Below are positions 33,821 to 43,919 of a stretch of 57,336 bases of DNA, piece after piece. The notes beneath the pieces are model-generated. The model was not told the origin of the DNA, ran no database searches, and saw only the letters and a program-made list of their open reading frames with translations. Where the stretch lies: assembly GCF_016429015.1 (NCBI RefSeq), contig NZ_JAELTU010000029.1, forward strand, positions 1 to 57,336. Reading direction: 5' to 3'. The stretch comes from Rhizobium sp. ASV20 (lineage in GTDB: Bacteria; Pseudomonadota; Alphaproteobacteria; Rhizobiales; Rhizobiaceae). Made by a program: the position numbers and the translations under genes. Each line of letters begins with the position of its first letter. Positions within the stretch are counted from its first letter, which is position 1.

Positions 33821-35557
33821 GTGAATTCGATAAACCCGATAGAAGCCGTTCACTATGACAAGGTGCGGACGATCTTTGCCATCCTCACCGGAGAGCGCGA
33901 GGCCGATCTCCTGTTGAAGAATCTCAACATTCTCGATGTGCACGGGGAAACTGTCTATCAGGGCTCGATCCTCGTCCATGACAAGCGGATCGTCGCCCTC
34001 GATCCCGACGAAGGCGTTGTGAAGACGAGAGAAATATTCGACGGACAAGGGCTCTATGCCATTCCAGGCCTGATCGACGCTCATATCCATTTCGAATCCC
34101 AGCTCGCCCATCCGACTGCGCTCGCCGAGGCGATGGTGCCCTGTGGCACGACCACGATCTATTCCGAATGCCTCGATCTGCTGAGTGCGGCAGGCGAGGA
34201 GGGCGTGCAGGCTGCCGAGAGCCTGTTCAAGGATTATGACAAGCTTCCTTATCGCCTCTATGCCTTCGCACCCGGCAAAAAGACAGCAGCCTCGGTGACC
34301 GAAGCAGTCCTGAAAATGGAGCCCGTCATCGGCCTTGGCGAATTCGAGCACTTCACCTACAGCTCCGGCAACGACGATGATTTCCGCAAGGCCGCCTGGG
34401 TGCGGGCCAAGGGCGGCTTCATGAACGGTCACTGGGGCGTCACAGCCCTTTCGGAGATGATCCTCAACTATCTGCCAGCCATCGGTTGTTCCAACAACCA
34501 TGACGTCTGGAACGAGAAGGATATTGAGAAGAGCATCCGCTATGGCTTTGCGACGCACATCAAGTTCGGCGTCGGCAGCAGCGAAGTGATCAAGGTTCTG
34601 CTGCGCGCCATTGTCGATCGCAAATGGCCGACTGACAACTTCATGCTATGCACGGACAACATCTCGATCGAGCGTCTGCTGACCATGGGGCACATGGACT
34701 GGATCATCTCGCTCTGTGTGGAAATGGGTATCAACCCAATCCATGCCATCAAGATGGCGACCTACAACACGGCACGCTCCTTCCATATGGAGGACAGGAT
34801 CGGCTCGCTGACGCCGGGGCGCTTTGCGGATATCGTGCTGACGGACAGCCTCTCGAAAATCAATCCACTCTACGTCTTCAAGGACGGTGAACTGGTCGCA
34901 AAGGATCGCAAGCTTCTGAAGAACGCCGAGATCGACTATTCGGGCATGTGCAAGACGGGCGTCCCCGGTCTCGACAACCTGACGCCGGAACAGCTCGATA
35001 TCGTGCCGCTGGAAGTCTCCGAAGACGGCACGCAGGCCAAGGTCTATCTGTTCGACGTCTATGGCCGCGGCCACGCCAAGTTCTTCGAGGAAGTCTGGGT
35101 GCCGTTCAGAAACGGCAAGGTCCAACCGGAAGTGGGGGGCGTCAAGCTCAGCCGCCTGTCGGTCATACAACGCTATAGCAATGGCAAGCGTCATGTGGTC
35201 AACGGCCTGTTCAAGGGAGTCCATGTCGATCGGGGCGCGGTTGCCACCTTCTGGCCGGCACCGAAACCTTATTTCGTCGTGGTCGGGCAAGACAGCGCAG
35301 AAATGTGTCATTGCGCAAAGCGGGTCGATACCCATGCCGGTGCCTGCATCGTGACCGAGAGCGGCGTGGAGAAAGCGGTGATGCCCCTCGATATCTATGG
35401 TGTCATGGCAAACATGACCGTATCGGAATTGACGGCTGCCGCCGGCGGCATTGATGCCGCCCTGGAGGAGATGGGCAACCGCAACGAAGGCGAGCCGGTC
35501 GTGAACAAGCTGCTCAGCCTGTTCATCTCGCTCCATCGCTTCCGCTTCATGGTTTGA
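33821..35557 (+). CDS. Adenine-deaminase-family amidohydrolase
   Basis: 578 residues from GTG 33821, preceded by GGAGGA at 7 bases; the frame runs further upstream but without ribosome site. Family landmarks of adenine deaminase (COG1001): PGLIDAHIHFES (metal HxH), MVPCGTTTIYSE, GLGEFEHF, FMNGHW, SIRYGFATHIKFG, LCTDN (Asp ligand), and a C-terminal domain with DVYGRGHAKF and PLDIYGVMANM. Known members deaminate adenine to hypoxanthine, but in this catabolic neighbourhood another N-heterocyclic or amide substrate is possible. The integral membrane gene at 35698 follows. Confidence 0.75.
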   Translation: MNSINPIEAVHYDKVRTIFAILTGEREADLLLKNLNILDVHGETVYQGSILVHDKRIVALDPDEGVVKTREIFDGQGLYAIPGLIDAHIHFESQLAHPTALAEAMVPCGTTTIYSECLDLLSAAGEEGVQAAESLFKDYDKLPYRLYAFAPGKKTAASVTEAVLKMEPVIGLGEFEHFTYSSGNDDDFRKAAWVRAKGGFMNGHWGVTALSEMILNYLPAIGCSNNHDVWNEKDIEKSIRYGFATHIKFGVGSSEVIKVLLRAIVDRKWPTDNFMLCTDNISIERLLTMGHMDWIISLCVEMGINPIHAIKMATYNTARSFHMEDRIGSLTPGRFADIVLTDSLSKINPLYVFKDGELVAKDRKLLKNAEIDYSGMCKTGVPGLDNLTPEQLDIVPLEVSEDGTQAKVYLFDVYGRGHAKFFEEVWVPFRNGKVQPEVGGVKLSRLSVIQRYSNGKRHVVNGLFKGVHVDRGAVATFWPAPKPYFVVVGQDSAEMCHCAKRVDTHAGACIVTESGVEKAVMPLDIYGVMANMTVSELTAAAGGIDAALEEMGNRNEGEPVVNKLLSLFISLHRFRFMV

Positions 35558-35697
35558 AACGGTACGGGCAAGTCTCGGCAATGGGCGTCTCGTGCCTGTT
35601 GCCGGTACGACATGAATTAGACTGTGCAGAAGGCCTCGGGCGGACAAGAGAGAGGCCTTTTTGCGAAATTGCTGGGAAGAAAAAAGGGAGGAACACA

Positions 35698-36405
35698 ATG
35701 GCACATAAGGCGGCGGACGCCCAACTCATCGAAACCGGTAGCTTGAGCCGACGTTGGATCATGTATGTGATCGGCATTTACATCCTGACCGTAGGCGTCA
35801 GCCTGGCGATCCGCGCTGGCGTTGGCATATCGCCACAAAGCAGCCTGACGCGCACGATGACGCTGGTCTATCCTGCGCTCAGCCAAGGGACATACAATTT
35901 CCTTCTGGAACTGATCATGTTGTTCCTCACCTATCTGGTGCTTCCGAAGGATTTCACGCTGAAGAGCTTTGCCGCGCTGATCCCGGCTTTCGTGCTGGCA
36001 AGCTGCCTGGATCTCAATCTGAAGCTGACCGAGTTCCTGCAACTCGATACCTATTACCTTAGGATTGCATTATTGGCCTTGGGTGATGCTCTGCTTGCTT
36101 TTGGTTTGTTCCTGATGATTCGCGCCAATCTCGTGTTGATGCCGATCGACATGTTCGTCAACACGATCTGCAAGCGCACCGCATGGAAATGGGGCAATAT
36201 CAAAACCGGCTTCGACTGCACCTTGTTGGTAACTGCTGCATTGATCGGTCTTGCGTTCCTGGGCGAGATCAAGTTCATCCGCGAGGGTACGATCTTGAAC
36301 GCGATCCTCGTTGGCCAGTACATCAAGCTCTACTTCTTTCTGTTCAAGAAGTTCAAAGGGAAAGACCTGACGTCTGTCCCCGAAAAGCTCGAAGCGGCGC
36401 AGTAG
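35698..36405 (+). CDS. Membrane protein of the YczE/YitT type (DUF6198-like)
   Basis: 235 residues from ATG 35698 (GGGAGG upstream) with about five hydrophobic segments: WIMYVIGIYILTVGVSLAI, GTYNFLLELIMLFLTYLVL, FAALIPAFVLASCLDL, IALLALGDALLAFGLFLMI, LVTAALIGLAFLG. Motifs GVGISP and VLMPIDMFVNTICKR fit the YczE-like group of uncharacterised membrane proteins. Probably cotranscribed with the amidohydrolase 140 bases upstream; a transporter for its substrate or product is a fair guess, no more. Confidence 0.75.
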   Translation: MAHKAADAQLIETGSLSRRWIMYVIGIYILTVGVSLAIRAGVGISPQSSLTRTMTLVYPALSQGTYNFLLELIMLFLTYLVLPKDFTLKSFAALIPAFVLASCLDLNLKLTEFLQLDTYYLRIALLALGDALLAFGLFLMIRANLVLMPIDMFVNTICKRTAWKWGNIKTGFDCTLLVTAALIGLAFLGEIKFIREGTILNAILVGQYIKLYFFLFKKFKGKDLTSVPEKLEAAQ

Positions 36406-36569
36406 GCGAACAGAACGCCAAACGGCGACAAGAGTGCATGCTGCGGCTTTTATCCGCAGCGTGCTCAATCGAGCGGCCAGATACGGCCAGCAGGTCATGA
36501 CCGCCCAACTGCTTACGCTCGAAGCAAGATTTCTAGCGGGCCGCAGCGATACTCGAGTTATCCAAGAGC

Positions 36570-37394
36570 CTAGACGACGAGATCGGCAATGCTGTTCTCG
36601 ATCAGCCGCACAAGGCTGAGCGCGGTCATTTCTGACGATTTCGGATTTGTCGCCAGCGGCTCGTTCTCAAGCTTGAGCTCAAGCTTGCCGAATGCTCCTG
36701 AGGCTCGGACTTCATGAACATTGCGGGTGATGGAAGGATCCGCCACCAGCAGGACCCTCGTTCGGTCGAGACCGATCCCGGAAAGGGCGGTTATGACGGC
36801 GACATTGGCGTTTTGAGGAAAGGCGGCCGCCGCTTCCCGCGCCGTGCCAGCAAAGAATTCCGTCCGGACGACAAGTGCATCGAGATCGACAAACTCTTCG
36901 GCCTTGGTATTCCGCCAGGCACGGGGAGGCTTGACGATGGAATGGGTTACCTCGTCGAGCGGCAATATGGACGCTGCAGCCAGAACGCCGAGATCACCGA
37001 GAGCCCCTGACGGGACGACGATGCGGCTTTGAGCTTCGCGCGCCGCCGCCAGCAGGCGATCGAGCAGACCCTCGTCGGCAAAGGCACTGGTCGAGGATAC
37101 CGCAAAACGTCGCGCATGACGGAGGGCAGCCACTCCCCAAACCTCGACTGCCGGTCGTCCGGCGGCCTCTATGATCATGTCGAGATCCAGGCCTGCGAGT
37201 TCGTCCGGATGCGAGATTACCCGTGCGTTCGTGGGCAAGCCACGATCGCGCGCCGTATCCCGCACCGCCACGACGACGATCTCGATGGCGTTCTTTTGCC
37301 GCTCGGCAAGAAGCTGAGCGACGCGTGAGGCGATCGCCCCCCAGCCGATGATACCAAGCCGTAACCGGGGCGCGGAGCGTTCAGATGCCGACAT
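36570..37394 (-). CDS. Aspartate-dehydrogenase-like oxidoreductase
   Basis: About 274 residues. Rossmann start RLGIIGWGAIASRVAQLL, then ADEGLLDRLL, IVVPSGALGDLGVLAAA, and the DUF108-type C-terminal domain (FFAGTAREAAAAFPQNANVAVITALSGIGLD, cut; key AFPQNANVA and SGIGLD) of L-aspartate dehydrogenases (NadX). These reduce an imine of oxaloacetate or related acid with NAD(P)H, or run in reverse. ATG 37394 overlaps the end of the ATPase gene before it by 14 bases; ATG 37415 is possible. Last gene of the transporter operon, so a role in turning over an amino-acid intermediate is likely. Confidence 0.8.
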   Translation of the reverse strand: MSASERSAPRLRLGIIGWGAIASRVAQLLAERQKNAIEIVVVAVRDTARDRGLPTNARVISHPDELAGLDLDMIIEAAGRPAVEVWGVAALRHARRFAVSSTSAFADEGLLDRLLAAAREAQSRIVVPSGALGDLGVLAAASILPLDEVTHSIVKPPRAWRNTKAEEFVDLDALVVRTEFFAGTAREAAAAFPQNANVAVITALSGIGLDRTRVLLVADPSITRNVHEVRASGAFGKLELKLENEPLATNPKSSEMTALSLVRLIENSIADLVV

Positions 37395-38082
37395 AGCGAT
37401 GAACCAGTTCGGCATTGTCGATCAGATCCTTGCTGGTGCCAGACCAGACGGTGCGCCCCTTTTCCAGCACATAGTGCCGGTCGGCGAGCCGCTTGAGCAC
37501 ATGAAGGTTCTTGTCGATCAGAAGAATAGACTGCCCCTCGTCCTTGAGCCGCGCGATGCAGCCCCAGATCTCGGCGCGGATGACCGGGGCAAGGCCTTCG
37601 GTCGCCTCGTCCAGAATGAGCAGCTTCGGATTTGTCATCAGGGCGCGGCCGACGACAAGCATTTGCTGCTCGCCGCCCGACAGGGTGCCGGCCGTCTGAT
37701 TGGCTCGTTCCGCCAGTCGTGGAAACAGCGAGTAGACCTTTTCAAGGTTCCAGGGATTGGAACGGCCGAGACGATTGGCAGCGGTCGCGACCAGATTTTC
37801 GCGCACGGTGAGCGTGTGGAAGGTTTGTCGCCCCTCGGGCACGAGCCCGACTCCAAGTCGAGCGATCGTCTCCGGCGTGGCACCACAAACCTCGCGCCCA
37901 GCAAAGCGGACATCGCCGGAGAGCGGTTTGAGCAGGCCCATGATCGACTTGACGGTCGTCGTCTTGCCCATGCCATTGCGACCGAGCAATGTCACCACTT
38001 CGCCTTCGCCGATTTCGAGCGCGACGTCGAACAGAACCTGACTGCGCCCGTAGGCGGATTGCAGTTTGGCAACGCTCAGCAA
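37381..38082 (-). CDS. LivF-type ABC transporter ATPase
   Basis: 233 residues. Walker A GRNGMGKTT (34-42), signature LSGGEQQML, Walker B LLILDEATEG, H-loop region replaced by LLIDKNLHVL (Lys-Asn where LivF usually has His-Glu in VEQN). The second ATPase of a branched-chain-amino-acid-type importer. Start overlaps the preceding LivG-type gene by 7 bases, so both are coupled. Confidence 0.9.
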   Translation of the reverse strand: MLSVAKLQSAYGRSQVLFDVALEIGEGEVVTLLGRNGMGKTTTVKSIMGLLKPLSGDVRFAGREVCGATPETIARLGVGLVPEGRQTFHTLTVRENLVATAANRLGRSNPWNLEKVYSLFPRLAERANQTAGTLSGGEQQMLVVGRALMTNPKLLILDEATEGLAPVIRAEIWGCIARLKDEGQSILLIDKNLHVLKRLADRHYVLEKGRTVWSGTSKDLIDNAELVHRYVGI

Positions 38083-38834
38083 ACCTCGTCTCCTTCACCC
38101 AGATAGGCCGTCTGAACCTCCGGATTGTCCTTGATCTCGTCAACGGTTCCGCTGGCGATCACGCGTCCATAGACAAGGACAGAGACGCGATCGGCAAGTG
38201 CGAAAACCGCTTCCATGTCGTGCTCGACAAGGAGCATGGATACCTCGCTCTTGAGCTGCCGCAACACCTCGATCATCTGTTGGCTCTCGGTCAGCCCCAG
38301 CCCCGCCATCGGCTCGTCGAGCAGCAGCAATCGCGGCTTCGTCGCAAGGGCCACGGCAAGTTCAAGCTGCTTTTGATCGCCGTGCGAGAGATTGGCGACC
38401 AGTTCGTCGGCGCACCGCTCAAGATCGACCTTGCGAAGGTACGTCATTGCTTCCTCGAAGAGCGTTTCGTCCCGGCTCGCATTGGCCAGAAAACGAAAGC
38501 TGCTGCCCTGTCGGACCTGCACGGCGAGGGCGACGTTTTCGCGCACCGTAAAGTCGGGCAGCAGGCAGCTGATCTGGAAGGTTCGCGCCAGTCCGAGTTT
38601 CACACGCTTCGCCATCGGCAAACCATCGACGGCTTGGCCGTTGATTTCGATCCGACCCTCATTGGGTTTGATCTCGCCCATCAATTGCGAAATCAGCGTC
38701 GTCTTGCCAGCGCCATTGGGGCCGATCAGCGCATGGATCTCACCAGGCTTGACTGTGATGTCGACGTGGTCGGTTGCGAGCAATCCGCCGAAGCGTTTCA
38801 CAAGGCCCGTGACGTTCAGAATGGGAGTGGTCAT
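38076..38834 (-). CDS. LivG-type ABC transporter ATPase
   Basis: 252 residues from ATG 38834 (GGGAGG upstream, overlapping the stop of the LivM-type gene). Walker A GPNGAGKTT, Q loop, LSHGDQKQLELAVAL signature, Walker B LLLDEPMAGLG and switch His in LLVEHDMEAVF. The C terminus DEIKDNPEVQTAYLGEG is typical LivG. ATP-driven uptake together with the neighbouring genes. Confidence 0.92.
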   Translation of the reverse strand: MTTPILNVTGLVKRFGGLLATDHVDITVKPGEIHALIGPNGAGKTTLISQLMGEIKPNEGRIEINGQAVDGLPMAKRVKLGLARTFQISCLLPDFTVRENVALAVQVRQGSSFRFLANASRDETLFEEAMTYLRKVDLERCADELVANLSHGDQKQLELAVALATKPRLLLLDEPMAGLGLTESQQMIEVLRQLKSEVSMLLVEHDMEAVFALADRVSVLVYGRVIASGTVDEIKDNPEVQTAYLGEGDEVC

Positions 38835-39814
38835 TGGCGCCTCCCGCTGAGGCGACCGATCAGAGCCTGAACGCCGCCATTGGTATAGAGCACGACGAGA
38901 AGCAGGATGAAGCCCAGGCCGAGCTGCCAGTTTTCGGTCCACGACGCGAATGTCGCTTCGAGCACCGTATAGACGGCCGCGCCGATGAAGGGACCGAACA
39001 GCGTGCCCACGCCGCCCAGTACGACCATGATCATCAGCTCGCCGGAGCGGGTCCAATGCAGCATGTCGGGGCTGGCGAAGCGCAGGAAGTTGGCCATCAG
39101 CGCTCCAGCCAGGCCGCAGCCCATTCCGGACAAAATGAACGCGACCAGCTTGTAGCGATAGGCCGGCAGACCGATAGCCGCCATGCGGCGCTCGCTTTGA
39201 CGCAAACCGAGGAGGACCTTTCCGAAGCGCGAATTGACGATCCGCCAGAGAAGCACGAAAAAGACCGCCGTAAAGCCGAGACAGACATAATACATATTCG
39301 TGCGGTCACGCATGTTGAGACCGAGAAACTCGTTGCTGCGGCGAATGATCAGCCCGTCATCGCCTCCATAGGTCTTGAGCGACACGAACAGGAAGAACAG
39401 CATCTGAGCGAAGGCAAGCGTGATCATGATGAATTGGACGCCGCCGGTGCGTAGCGATAGCGCGCCGATAAGGGCGGCGAAAAGACCGCTGATAACGATC
39501 GCAGCGGGAACCGTTATCAGAAGCTGGTTGGTGCCGTTGATGAGGCCGAACAGTGGTTCATCGAGCGAATAGTGTTGATAGAGGATACCGACCGTATAGC
39601 CGCCGATGCCGAAGAATGCGGCGTGGCCGAAGCTGATCAGGCCGCCATATCCGAGCGCGAAATTGAGGCTCGCAGCGGCAATCCCGTAAATCAGGACCCG
39701 TGTCGCCAGTGTGGTCAAAGCGTTATAGCCGGCTGCTTCCGTCACCTGCGGCAGCGCGACGAGCGCAATTGCCAGAACAAGCAGCCCTACGGCCTTTTTA
39801 ATCGAGGTTTCCAT
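38831..39814 (-). CDS. LivM-type ABC transporter permease
   Basis: About 327 residues with 8-9 membrane segments; contains LNFALGYGGLISFGHAAFFGIGGY, the conserved LivM loop (key GYGGLISFGHAAF), and EAA-like GLPAYRYKL. Start ATG 39814 or GTG 39835; neither has a strong ribosome site, and translation is probably coupled to the LivH-type gene ending at 39832. Confidence 0.9.
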   Translation of the reverse strand: METSIKKAVGLLVLAIALVALPQVTEAAGYNALTTLATRVLIYGIAAASLNFALGYGGLISFGHAAFFGIGGYTVGILYQHYSLDEPLFGLINGTNQLLITVPAAIVISGLFAALIGALSLRTGGVQFIMITLAFAQMLFFLFVSLKTYGGDDGLIIRRSNEFLGLNMRDRTNMYYVCLGFTAVFFVLLWRIVNSRFGKVLLGLRQSERRMAAIGLPAYRYKLVAFILSGMGCGLAGALMANFLRFASPDMLHWTRSGELMIMVVLGGVGTLFGPFIGAAVYTVLEATFASWTENWQLGLGFILLLVVLYTNGGVQALIGRLSGRRQ

Positions 39815-39831
39815 TACCGAAAAATGCCGCC

Positions 39832-40746
39832 TCACGAATTCGGAGAGAACAGGCCCTTGGGCCGGATGAGCAGGACGATCGCCATCAGCAGATAGATGCC
39901 CATCGATGAAATGCCGGCACCCAGCGCATCGGCTTCGGGGCCAACCATCACGTGCCGCAGCAATCCAGGCAGGTAGGCTCGAAGGCTGGTATCGGCAATG
40001 CCGAGCACGAGGCTCGCAACGAATGCGCCGCGGATGGACCCGACCCCACCGATGACCACGACGACGAAGGTGGTGATCAATATTTGCTCGCCCATGCCAA
40101 CCTGCACGGCAAGCACCGGGCCTGCCATATAGCCGGCCAGACCGGCGAGCAATGCGCCGAGCCCAAAGACAAGCGTATAGAGGAGCCGCACGTCGACGCC
40201 GAGCGCCCGCACCATGTCCCGATTTGTCGAGCCCGCGCGCACCAGCATTCCGATGCGTGTCTTGTTGATCAGGAGATAGAGGCCGGCTGCCACCAATAGA
40301 CCGACGAGGATGATCGCAAGGCGGTAGGTCGGGTAAATAAGCCCCGGCAGAAGCTCGATGGAGCCATCCAGCAAAGACGGCATGGAGACGAAGAGGGGTT
40401 GCCGTCCGAAGAGGATCGTAACGGTCTGATTGATGATCAGGATCAAGGCGAAGGTCGCCAGCACCTGGTCAAGGTGATCGCGGCGGTAGAGCCGTTGGAT
40501 GACGAGCACCTCGATGGCTATTCCCGTCAGGGCTGCAGCCGCAAGCGCGGCCGGCACCCCCAGCCAGAACGTGCCGGTTTCCGTCGCCACCCATGTGCCA
40601 GCGTAGGCGCCGATCATATAGAGCGAGCCGTGCGCCAGATTGATGACGCCCATGATGCCAAAGATCAGCGTCAGGCCGGCAGCCATCAGAAAGAGCATGA
40701 CGCCAAACTGCAGGCCGTTCAACAATTGTTCGAGAAAGAGCGTCAT
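39832..40746 (-). CDS. LivH-type ABC transporter permease
   Basis: 304 residues from ATG 40746; hydrophobic throughout, with LLNGLQFGVMLFLMAAGLTL and the LivH signature GVINLAHGSLYMIGAYAG. EAA loop RALGVDVRLLYTLVFGLG. The open frame continues upstream into the binding-protein gene without a better start. Inner-membrane channel half of the importer. Confidence 0.9.
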   Translation of the reverse strand: MTLFLEQLLNGLQFGVMLFLMAAGLTLIFGIMGVINLAHGSLYMIGAYAGTWVATETGTFWLGVPAALAAAALTGIAIEVLVIQRLYRRDHLDQVLATFALILIINQTVTILFGRQPLFVSMPSLLDGSIELLPGLIYPTYRLAIILVGLLVAAGLYLLINKTRIGMLVRAGSTNRDMVRALGVDVRLLYTLVFGLGALLAGLAGYMAGPVLAVQVGMGEQILITTFVVVVIGGVGSIRGAFVASLVLGIADTSLRAYLPGLLRHVMVGPEADALGAGISSMGIYLLMAIVLLIRPKGLFSPNS

Positions 40747-40813
40747 CGGATGCCATTCGAAACGTTGCGGGGCGCACCGGCAAAGATCTGATCCGCCCGG
40801 TGCGCGTGAGGCC

Positions 40814-41983
40814 CTACATCTTGCATTCAGCCGCGTAGGCGTCGCCATGGTCCTTGAAAACCTCGCCGATCGTCCTCAGTTCCGGCTTGCCGTCAGCACC
40901 TTTTTCCACCGATAGCGCGTACCAGTTCTGCACGGGATGCTGGTTTGGCCCGAAGGCGAACTTGCCGCGCACGGATTGGAAATCGGCTTTGCGCAGCGCC
41001 GCGCGGAACGCATCGGCATTCTTGAGGTCGCCTGCCGTGGCCTTGAGGGCCGATGCATAGGCAAGGGCGGTGTCATAGCCCTGGCTCGCGTAGGTGGTGA
41101 CCGGACGATGGTAGGTCTTGTTCCACTCCGCCATGAACTTCTTGTTGGCGGCGTTGTCAAAATCGGCATTCCAGTGACTGCTGACTTTCAGACCAAGCGC
41201 AATGTCACCGACGGCCGCCAGCATCACACCATCCATGGACGGCTCCGCAACCACCATCGGGATTTCCTTCATGAGACCCGCCTGCTGGTATTGGCGCAGG
41301 AACGTGATGCCCAGGCCACCGGGATGAAACTGGAAAACCACGTCCGGTTTTGCAGCCCGCACTTGCGCCATTTCGGCGGCGAAGTCGGTCTGGTCCAGCT
41401 TCGTATAGATCTCGCCGACAATCGTGCCCTTGAAATAGCGCTTGAAGCCGGCAATGGCATCCTTGCCGGCCTGATAGTTCGGGGCCAGCACAAACGCAGT
41501 CTTGTAGCCAAGATTGGTGGCATACTGACCTGCGCTCTCATGCAGGCTGTCGTTCTGCCAGGAGACGACGAAGTAGTTCTTGTCGCAATCCTTACCGGCC
41601 ATGTTCGATGGCGCGGCGTTCGGGCTCACGTAGAAGGCGTTTGCATCGAGAATGTCGGGAACGGTCGCGCCGGCGACGTTGGAAAAGACGATGCCGGTGA
41701 AGAGCTTGATGCCTTCGTCGTTGAGAAAGCGCTCGGCGATCTGCTTGCCCTGGCCGGGCTTCAGGCCGTCATCTTCGACAACAAGCTGTACGGGTACGCC
41801 TCCGAGCTTGCCACCCTGCTCGTCCATGGCAAGCTTGAACCCATCGCGAACATCCTGGCCGAGGTAACCCGCCGGCCCGGAAAGTGTCGTGATCATCCCA
41901 ATCTTGACCGGCTCCTGCGCCGATGCGATCGACGCAAACAACAGCGGCGCTGCCCAAATGAAGTGCAAGGACTTCAATCGCAT
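40814..41983 (-). CDS. LivK-type periplasmic binding protein
   Basis: 389 residues; signal peptide at 1-22 ending SIASAQ, then VKIGMITTLSGPAGYLGQD and a Peripla_BP_6 fold. ATG 41983 has GGGAGG upstream. Close relative of the orphan binding protein at 49120 with the same length and many identical blocks (LFTGIVFSN, SHWNADFDN). The Liv group also takes aromatic acids and urea, so the ligand may be the heteroaromatic compound degraded by the neighbours. Confidence 0.92.
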   Translation of the reverse strand: MRLKSLHFIWAAPLLFASIASAQEPVKIGMITTLSGPAGYLGQDVRDGFKLAMDEQGGKLGGVPVQLVVEDDGLKPGQGKQIAERFLNDEGIKLFTGIVFSNVAGATVPDILDANAFYVSPNAAPSNMAGKDCDKNYFVVSWQNDSLHESAGQYATNLGYKTAFVLAPNYQAGKDAIAGFKRYFKGTIVGEIYTKLDQTDFAAEMAQVRAAKPDVVFQFHPGGLGITFLRQYQQAGLMKEIPMVVAEPSMDGVMLAAVGDIALGLKVSSHWNADFDNAANKKFMAEWNKTYHRPVTTYASQGYDTALAYASALKATAGDLKNADAFRAALRKADFQSVRGKFAFGPNQHPVQNWYALSVEKGADGKPELRTIGEVFKDHGDAYAAECKM

Positions 41984-42043
41984 ACCGAACCTCCCAATTA
42001 AAGGGCCCGCTACTCCTCCACGGGCCAGACCTACTGAATACTG

Positions 42044-42619
<576 letters not shown>

Positions 42620-42630
42620 CTATTGTGGTG

Positions 42631-43584
42631 TCAGATCTTCAAACCGCAGCTCTCGAAGGCGCTGCGTGTCGCGGATTTCTCCCGTTCGGTAAGGTCAAGA
42701 AGCGGCGGCCGGACGCGCCCGCCAACCTGTCCAAGCAATTCCTGCCAGAACTTTTGGTGGGAATGCGGCTTCTCGGCCGGCCGCGTGGACTTGAGAGCCT
42801 CCCGCACCGGGTCAAGGCTGTCGCGAATACGCCGGGCTTCTTCCGTTCTTCCCGCAAAGGCGAGATCGGTATATTCCCGCATGCGACGATCGGCCTTGGT
42901 TTGTATCAGGTAAGGCGGCGAGGAGCACAGATAGAGCTGCCAGTTCAGCTCGAGGATATTGTCGAGCCATTCTTCTTCGGAAGCCGTGCTGACGAGAATT
43001 CGGTCGCCTGCAAGTCTTGTCAGCTCCTTGTACATGGGCCGCGGCACCGAGTATTTGATCGCGACGACGTTTTCGATGTCTGCAAGCTTGTTGCAAAGTT
43101 CCGGACTCATCAGATAGCCGCTGTCGGGGTGGCTCCAGAGCGCGATCCCGATATCGACCTTGTCGGCAATGGTCCGATAGTAGTTCAAGAGCGTCTCGTC
43201 CTGCTCCTTGAAGAAATGCAGGATCGGCGCATGGACGACGATATAGTCCGCACCGCATTTCTGCGCGTGCCTGGCGAGCTCAATGACCACATCCATGTTC
43301 TGGTCCGAGCAGGACATGATTGTCTGCGCCCTGCCGGCGCAGGCATCGACGGCAAGTTCGAAGCTGCGCTTGCGCTCCTCTAACGACATCGAGAAGAATT
43401 CGCCCTGTTTTCCCGCGATGAAGAAGCCGTCGATCTTCAGATCGTCGATCCAGTGGTCGATATTGCTGCGAAAGCCATCGGCATCGATGGACAGGTCGTC
43501 GGAGAAGGGCATGAGAGCCGCTGCCCATATACCCTTCATTGTTGCCCTGGCATGCGCCTTGGCGTCCTTTTTCGCGTATTTCAT
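42631..43584 (-). CDS. DapA-family lyase (dihydrodipicolinate synthase-like)
   Basis: 317-residue TIM barrel of the DapA/N-acetylneuraminate lyase family. Schiff-base Lys is Lys177 in VVAIKYSV; the G-T/S-GE loop is GKQGEFF at 58-64. The usual YN-P catalytic Tyr motif is changed to WSHP (Trp150), so it is unlikely to be a normal DapA; aldolase, hydratase-aldolase or deaminase activity on a keto acid is more probable. First gene of the eight-gene operon, 41 bases ahead of the dioxygenase, and divergent from a LysR gene. Confidence 0.85.
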   Translation of the reverse strand: MKYAKKDAKAHARATMKGIWAAALMPFSDDLSIDADGFRSNIDHWIDDLKIDGFFIAGKQGEFFSMSLEERKRSFELAVDACAGRAQTIMSCSDQNMDVVIELARHAQKCGADYIVVHAPILHFFKEQDETLLNYYRTIADKVDIGIALWSHPDSGYLMSPELCNKLADIENVVAIKYSVPRPMYKELTRLAGDRILVSTASEEEWLDNILELNWQLYLCSSPPYLIQTKADRRMREYTDLAFAGRTEEARRIRDSLDPVREALKSTRPAEKPHSHQKFWQELLGQVGGRVRPPLLDLTEREKSATRSAFESCGLKI

Positions 43585-43919
43585 ACGACACCCATATCCT
43601 TGGAATAGGCTGCATACGGCCTTGCGCGACCGAGCAGGTCAGCCATTCTGCAAACGAGATCATTAAAGGCGCTTACTATGCTGGGCGACGTTTTCGAGCG
43701 ATGTGGAGGAAGCGGCAGATCGGCCTCTCTCAATGACAGCCATAGCCTGTCAAAGCGGCCCGACTTCTCGTCGCCATCCTCACCTTTGCCCAAGATTTCC
43801 TCCGCGTCGTGCAACAATTGACGCACCTCTCTATGCAGCAGAGAGCACGATCTTCATCTATACGGCAATCGTTATTTGATGTATGAATTAATAGGATTTC
43901 TTTATAAAATGGGAATGCC
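43585..43919. promoter_or_regulatory. Divergent intergenic region of operon and LysR gene
   Basis: 335 bases between the DapA-like operon (minus) and the LysR gene (plus). An AT-rich stretch at 43860-43905 (GTTATTTGATGTATGAATTA and following) is the likely promoter-operator. No second gene. LysR binding site not resolved. Confidence 0.5.
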
